Assembly (NCBI GenBank): GCA_016303195.1
Contig: JAEDMD010000071.1
Location: 1-8,811, forward strand
Direction of reading: 5' to 3'
Source of the DNA: Oscillospiraceae bacterium
GTDB taxonomy: Bacteria > Bacillota > Clostridia > Oscillospirales > Ruminococcaceae
Length of the DNA stretch: 8,811 nt
The translations under genes and the position numbers were made by a program. The first letter of the stretch is position 1; the number at the start of each line of letters is the position of its first letter. Positions 6,603 through 8,811 of the stretch are shown in pieces. The notes under the pieces were generated by a model, which ran no database searches, was not told where the DNA came from, and saw only the letters and a program-made list of their open reading frames with translations.

Positions 6603-7685
6603 TTATATCAGCTTTCTCTCATCGCAGTATTCACATTCAAGGAGAGTGCCGTCACCGCTTACACGGAAGCTCTTAGGCAGGTATTCTTCATGATTTGTGA
6701 TACAGTTCGGATTATCGCATCTTACACCTGCGATCACCTTGCCTTTGAGGGTCTCTGAACGCTTCTTCTCACCGAGAATAGTCATTATCAGCGCCATGCG
6801 GACATACATACCGTACTTTGCCTGCGTGAAGTACATAGCCCTCTTGTCATTGTCTACATCGACGGTTATCTCGTCAACTCTCGGAAGCGGATGCATAACG
6901 ATCATATCCTGCTTAGCCTTCTGCATTTTCTGATGGTCGAGGACATAGGTATTCTTCTGTGCCAGATATTCCTCCTCGCTTGCAAAACGTTCCTGCTGTA
7001 TTCTTGTCATGTACAGAACATCCAGCTTGCCGATAACTTCCTCGATGGTGTTCGCTTCTTCGTATGTGCTTCCGCTTGCTTTTATGATATCCTTGATATA
7101 TGGAGGCATACCAAGCTGTGAAGTAGAAATGAAAATGAACTTGTTATCCTTGAACTGGCTGAGAGCCTTGCAGAGAGAATGAACAGTTCTGCCGTTGAGG
7201 AGATCTCCGCACATACCGATGGTCAGACCTGAAAGTGTATGCTTTTCGATCTTCAGTGTGAGCAGATCGGTGAGAGTCTGTGTTGGGTGGAGGTGTCCTC
7301 CGTCGCCTGCGTTGATAACAGAGCAGTCTGTTGTCAGTGAAGCAGCTTTTGAAGCGCCTGCGATGGGGTGGCGCATTACCAGAACATCCGCATAATTGCT
7401 GACTATCTTAGTTGTGTCCTTGATTGTTTCGCCCTTTGCGACAGATGAATTCGCAGGGTTGTCGAAACCGATTATCTGACCGCCAAGTCTTATCATAGCT
7501 GTCTGGAAGGACATCTGTGTACGTGTGGACGGCTCATAGAAAAGGGTAGCCATGATCTTTCCGTCGCACACATGAGCGTACTCTGACGGGTTGTTATAGA
7601 TCTTTTCTCCAAGCTCTACGATCTTAGTCCACCATGAAACAGGATAGTCACTGAGATCAATAAGATGCTGATATTCTGAATACAT
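6603..7685 (-). CDS. pyrB: Aspartate carbamoyltransferase with C-terminal PyrI-type zinc module
   Basis: This 360-residue enzyme condenses carbamoyl phosphate with aspartate in the first committed step of pyrimidine synthesis. The catalytic part (1 to about 305) is of the E. coli type. It has STRT (53-56) for phosphate binding, Lys84 in the SSVAKGET loop, MRHP with Arg105, HPTQT with His133, GDLLNGRTVHS with Arg166, TRIQ with Arg228 and HPLPRVDE (265-272). The last 40 or so residues are extra. Cys323, Cys328, Cys351 and Cys354 have the C-x4-C and C-x2-C spacing of the PyrI zinc domain, with matching neighbours (NCI, SSF/KSF, CEYC). The nucleotide-binding allosteric domain of PyrI is missing. 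The start has GGAGGT 7 nt upstream. The gap to the HD gene is 35 bp, too short for a PyrR attenuator. CTP feedback through a fused PyrI is not expected from this chain alone; a separate PyrI elsewhere cannot be excluded. Confidence 0.95.
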   Translation of the reverse strand: MYSEYQHLIDLSDYPVSWWTKIVELGEKIYNNPSEYAHVCDGKIMATLFYEPSTRTQMSFQTAMIRLGGQIIGFDNPANSSVAKGETIKDTTKIVSNYADVLVMRHPIAGASKAASLTTDCSVINAGDGGHLHPTQTLTDLLTLKIEKHTLSGLTIGMCGDLLNGRTVHSLCKALSQFKDNKFIFISTSQLGMPPYIKDIIKASGSTYEEANTIEEVIGKLDVLYMTRIQQERFASEEEYLAQKNTYVLDHQKMQKAKQDMIVMHPLPRVDEITVDVDNDKRAMYFTQAKYGMYVRMALIMTILGEKKRSETLKGKVIAGVRCDNPNCITNHEEYLPKSFRVSGDGTLLECEYCDERKLI

Positions 7686-7720
7686 ATTTTTTACCTCCGT
7701 AATGATTGAATAAAAATATA

Positions 7721-8389
7721 TTATAATATTTTGCTTCCGTTAATAATAAGCTCAAACTGCACTCCGAGGAACTGCGATGCTTTCTTGCAGAGAAGCATAC
7801 GTTCAAGGAATATCTCAAAATACTCCAGAACCGATGAAATTTCCGTATCTATCAGCAGATCAAGGATGATAGATTTCTTATCCTCGCTGAATGAAACAGT
7901 TGACTTCTCGACCGCATAGTTTACACGGTCATGGATATCGAAAGTCAGCAGGTCGGTATTGCGGACACGGCTTCTTCTTACATCGCATTTATCTGCGATC
8001 ATGAGAGCGGCTGATATCGGGTCAAGAGGCTGACCTGTGCCCTCATCATGGTTGCCAATAGCGGAGATGATCGAGCATATCTCCGAAGCAGGCATACTGA
8101 GATTATCGAGCAGTCTGAAAGCCATTACAGCGCCGCTCTGTGCATGATCGACCCTGTTTATGACATTGCCGATATCATGCATGATGGAAGCCACCTTTGC
8201 AAGCTCAACGGTTCTTTCGTCATAGCCGAGAGTTTCAAGGATATAGCTGGAAACTGCCGCAACTCTTTCAACGTGGGGGAAGGAATGTTCGGTATATCCC
8301 AGCGCTTCCAGCGCCTTGTCAGCCCGTCTGATATATTCCATGATATCGGGATTCTGCTTGATATACTTATAAGTAACGATACTTGCCAT
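7721..8389 (-). CDS. HD-domain metal-dependent phosphohydrolase, substrate unknown
   Basis: This is a 222-residue soluble protein of the HD superfamily. The metal ligands appear as His39 (SFPHVERV), His71-Asp72 (IMHDIGN) and Asp133 (ADKCD), with an additional His114 in GNHDEG. This H...HD...D order is intact, so an active phosphohydrolase or nucleotidase is expected. The C-terminal 80 residues (RRSRVRNTD, FDIHDRVNYAVEKS, FLGVQFELIINGSKIL) are not part of the core. As I recall, they are well kept among clostridial relatives, which suggests a specific family. It is not a GGDEF-linked or RelA-type protein. The gene begins 9 nt after the asnB stop with only a weak GGTG site overlapping that stop, so coupling to asnB translation is likely. 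Its place between asnB and pyrB suggests a link to nucleotide or aspartate metabolism, which is inference only. Confidence 0.88.
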   Translation of the reverse strand: MASIVTYKYIKQNPDIMEYIRRADKALEALGYTEHSFPHVERVAAVSSYILETLGYDERTVELAKVASIMHDIGNVINRVDHAQSGAVMAFRLLDNLSMPASEICSIISAIGNHDEGTGQPLDPISAALMIADKCDVRRSRVRNTDLLTFDIHDRVNYAVEKSTVSFSEDKKSIILDLLIDTEISSVLEYFEIFLERMLLCKKASQFLGVQFELIINGSKIL

Positions 8390-8398
8390 TTGTAAATC

Positions 8399-8811
8399 TC
8401 ACACCATTTCTGTCATATATTTTCCATTATTCTCAAAGTAGACCTTATACCATACAAGGAAAATGAAAACAGTCCATATCTTTCGGCTGTTGTCAGCTTT
8501 TCCGTCACGGTGATCATTGAGAAGTCTTATGAGCGGAGCGGTATTGAAGAATTTCTTTGCGCTCTCGCTTACGAAGTAGCTTCTGACGATATTGTAGTAT
8601 TTTTCCTCTTTAAGCCATACTCTTATAGGCACAGGGAAACCCAGCTTCTTTTTAGCGGCTGTTTTGGCAGTCTGTTTTGGAGTGTCCTTCTTAGCCGCAA
8701 GTCTCATGGCATATTTCGTGATATACTTTGTCTCGTCAGTTCCTTTGTCGTGGGTAACACGGTATTTTGTGGGTATCTTCTCAGCCAGTCCCATGATCTC
8801 CTTATCGAGGA
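8399..8811 (-). CDS. asnB: Asparagine synthetase (glutamine-hydrolysing), C-terminal part
   Basis: The 137 codons inside the window are the 3' end of a gene that enters from the right edge. The ATG at 8794 is internal, since the frame stays open to 8811 and reads LDKEIMGLAEKIPTKYRV, a typical stretch of the synthetase domain. Further signatures are KLGFPVPIRVWLKEE and DNSRKIWTVFIFLVWY, both characteristic of the AsnB C-terminus. The enzyme makes asparagine from aspartate using ATP and glutamine-derived ammonia. The catalytic glutaminase Cys and the ATP site lie outside the window. A Lys/Ala/Thr-rich segment precedes the KLGFPVP motif (AKKDTPKQTAKTAAKKK), a longer basic stretch than I expect there. 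The paralogous group (for example cell-surface amidation enzymes with the same fold) cannot be ruled out from this fragment. Confidence 0.85.
   Translation of the reverse strand, partial: LDKEIMGLAEKIPTKYRVTHDKGTDETKYITKYAMRLAAKKDTPKQTAKTAAKKKLGFPVPIRVWLKEEKYYNIVRSYFVSESAKKFFNTAPLIRLLNDHRDGKADNSRKIWTVFIFLVWYKVYFENNGKYMTEMV

Noticed and set aside
7686..7720. PyrR-type attenuator or pyrimidine riboswitch ahead of pyrB
   Set aside because: The gap is only 35 bp and contains a ribosome binding site but no terminator/anti-terminator pair.
7720..7725. TATAAT on the minus strand before pyrB, as a possible internal promoter
   Set aside because: No acceptable -35 lies 16-18 bp upstream. The AT-rich bases coincide with the end of the HD gene, so the match is weak.
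8399..8794. Separate 131-residue protein starting at ATG 8794
   Set aside because: The frame remains open to the window edge and the upstream residues LDKEI fit asparagine synthetase, so this is an internal Met of a longer gene.

Overview
All seven genes in this window lie on the minus strand, so transcription runs from the high coordinates to the low ones. The sequence looks like a gut or rumen Firmicute of the Ruminococcus / Oscillospiraceae type. The reasons are moderate GC content, strong AGGAGG-type ribosome binding sites, a long Thr-rich extracytoplasmic linker, and a MoxR/DUF58/transglutaminase operon typical of Clostridia. The genus is an inference; no rRNA or other phylogenetic marker is present.

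Region 1 (8811 down to 6603) is an apparent operon. It holds the 3' end of an asparagine synthetase (asnB, cut by the window edge), an HD-domain phosphohydrolase of unknown substrate, and aspartate carbamoyltransferase (pyrB). AsnB and PyrB both consume aspartate. PyrB carries a C-terminal extension with four cysteines spaced like the zinc domain of the regulatory subunit PyrI, but the nucleotide-binding allosteric domain of PyrI is absent. A strong hairpin terminator follows pyrB.

Region 2 (6602 down to about 982) starts with an intergenic stretch of about 210 bp. It holds the pyrB terminator, an inverted repeat flush against a near-consensus promoter (17 bp spacer, extended -10), and a leader of roughly 75 nt with two predicted hairpins. 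Then come moxR (AAA+ ATPase), a DUF58 membrane protein, a large membrane-anchored transglutaminase-like protein and a small DUF308/HdeD-like membrane protein. The genes are separated by only 1 to 11 nt, so they are very likely co-transcribed and translationally coupled. The MoxR ATPase probably acts as a chaperone on the DUF58 (von Willebrand-like) protein, which in turn is tied to the surface transglutaminase-like enzyme. The biological role of this module remains poorly understood.

Region 3 (981 down to 1) has a two-part hairpin in the 60 bp gap, then a Rossmann / DUF2520 protein with its own strong ribosome binding site. The left edge is a GC-rich palindromic element cut by the window, probably a dispersed intergenic repeat or a terminator.

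I found no CRISPR array, tRNA, rRNA, insertion sequence or phage gene. The most unusual item is the PyrB fusion to a zinc-domain-only PyrI remnant. Next are the moxR promoter/leader architecture and the Glu-for-Asp position in the transglutaminase triad. I see no clear sign of a wholly new multi-gene system.
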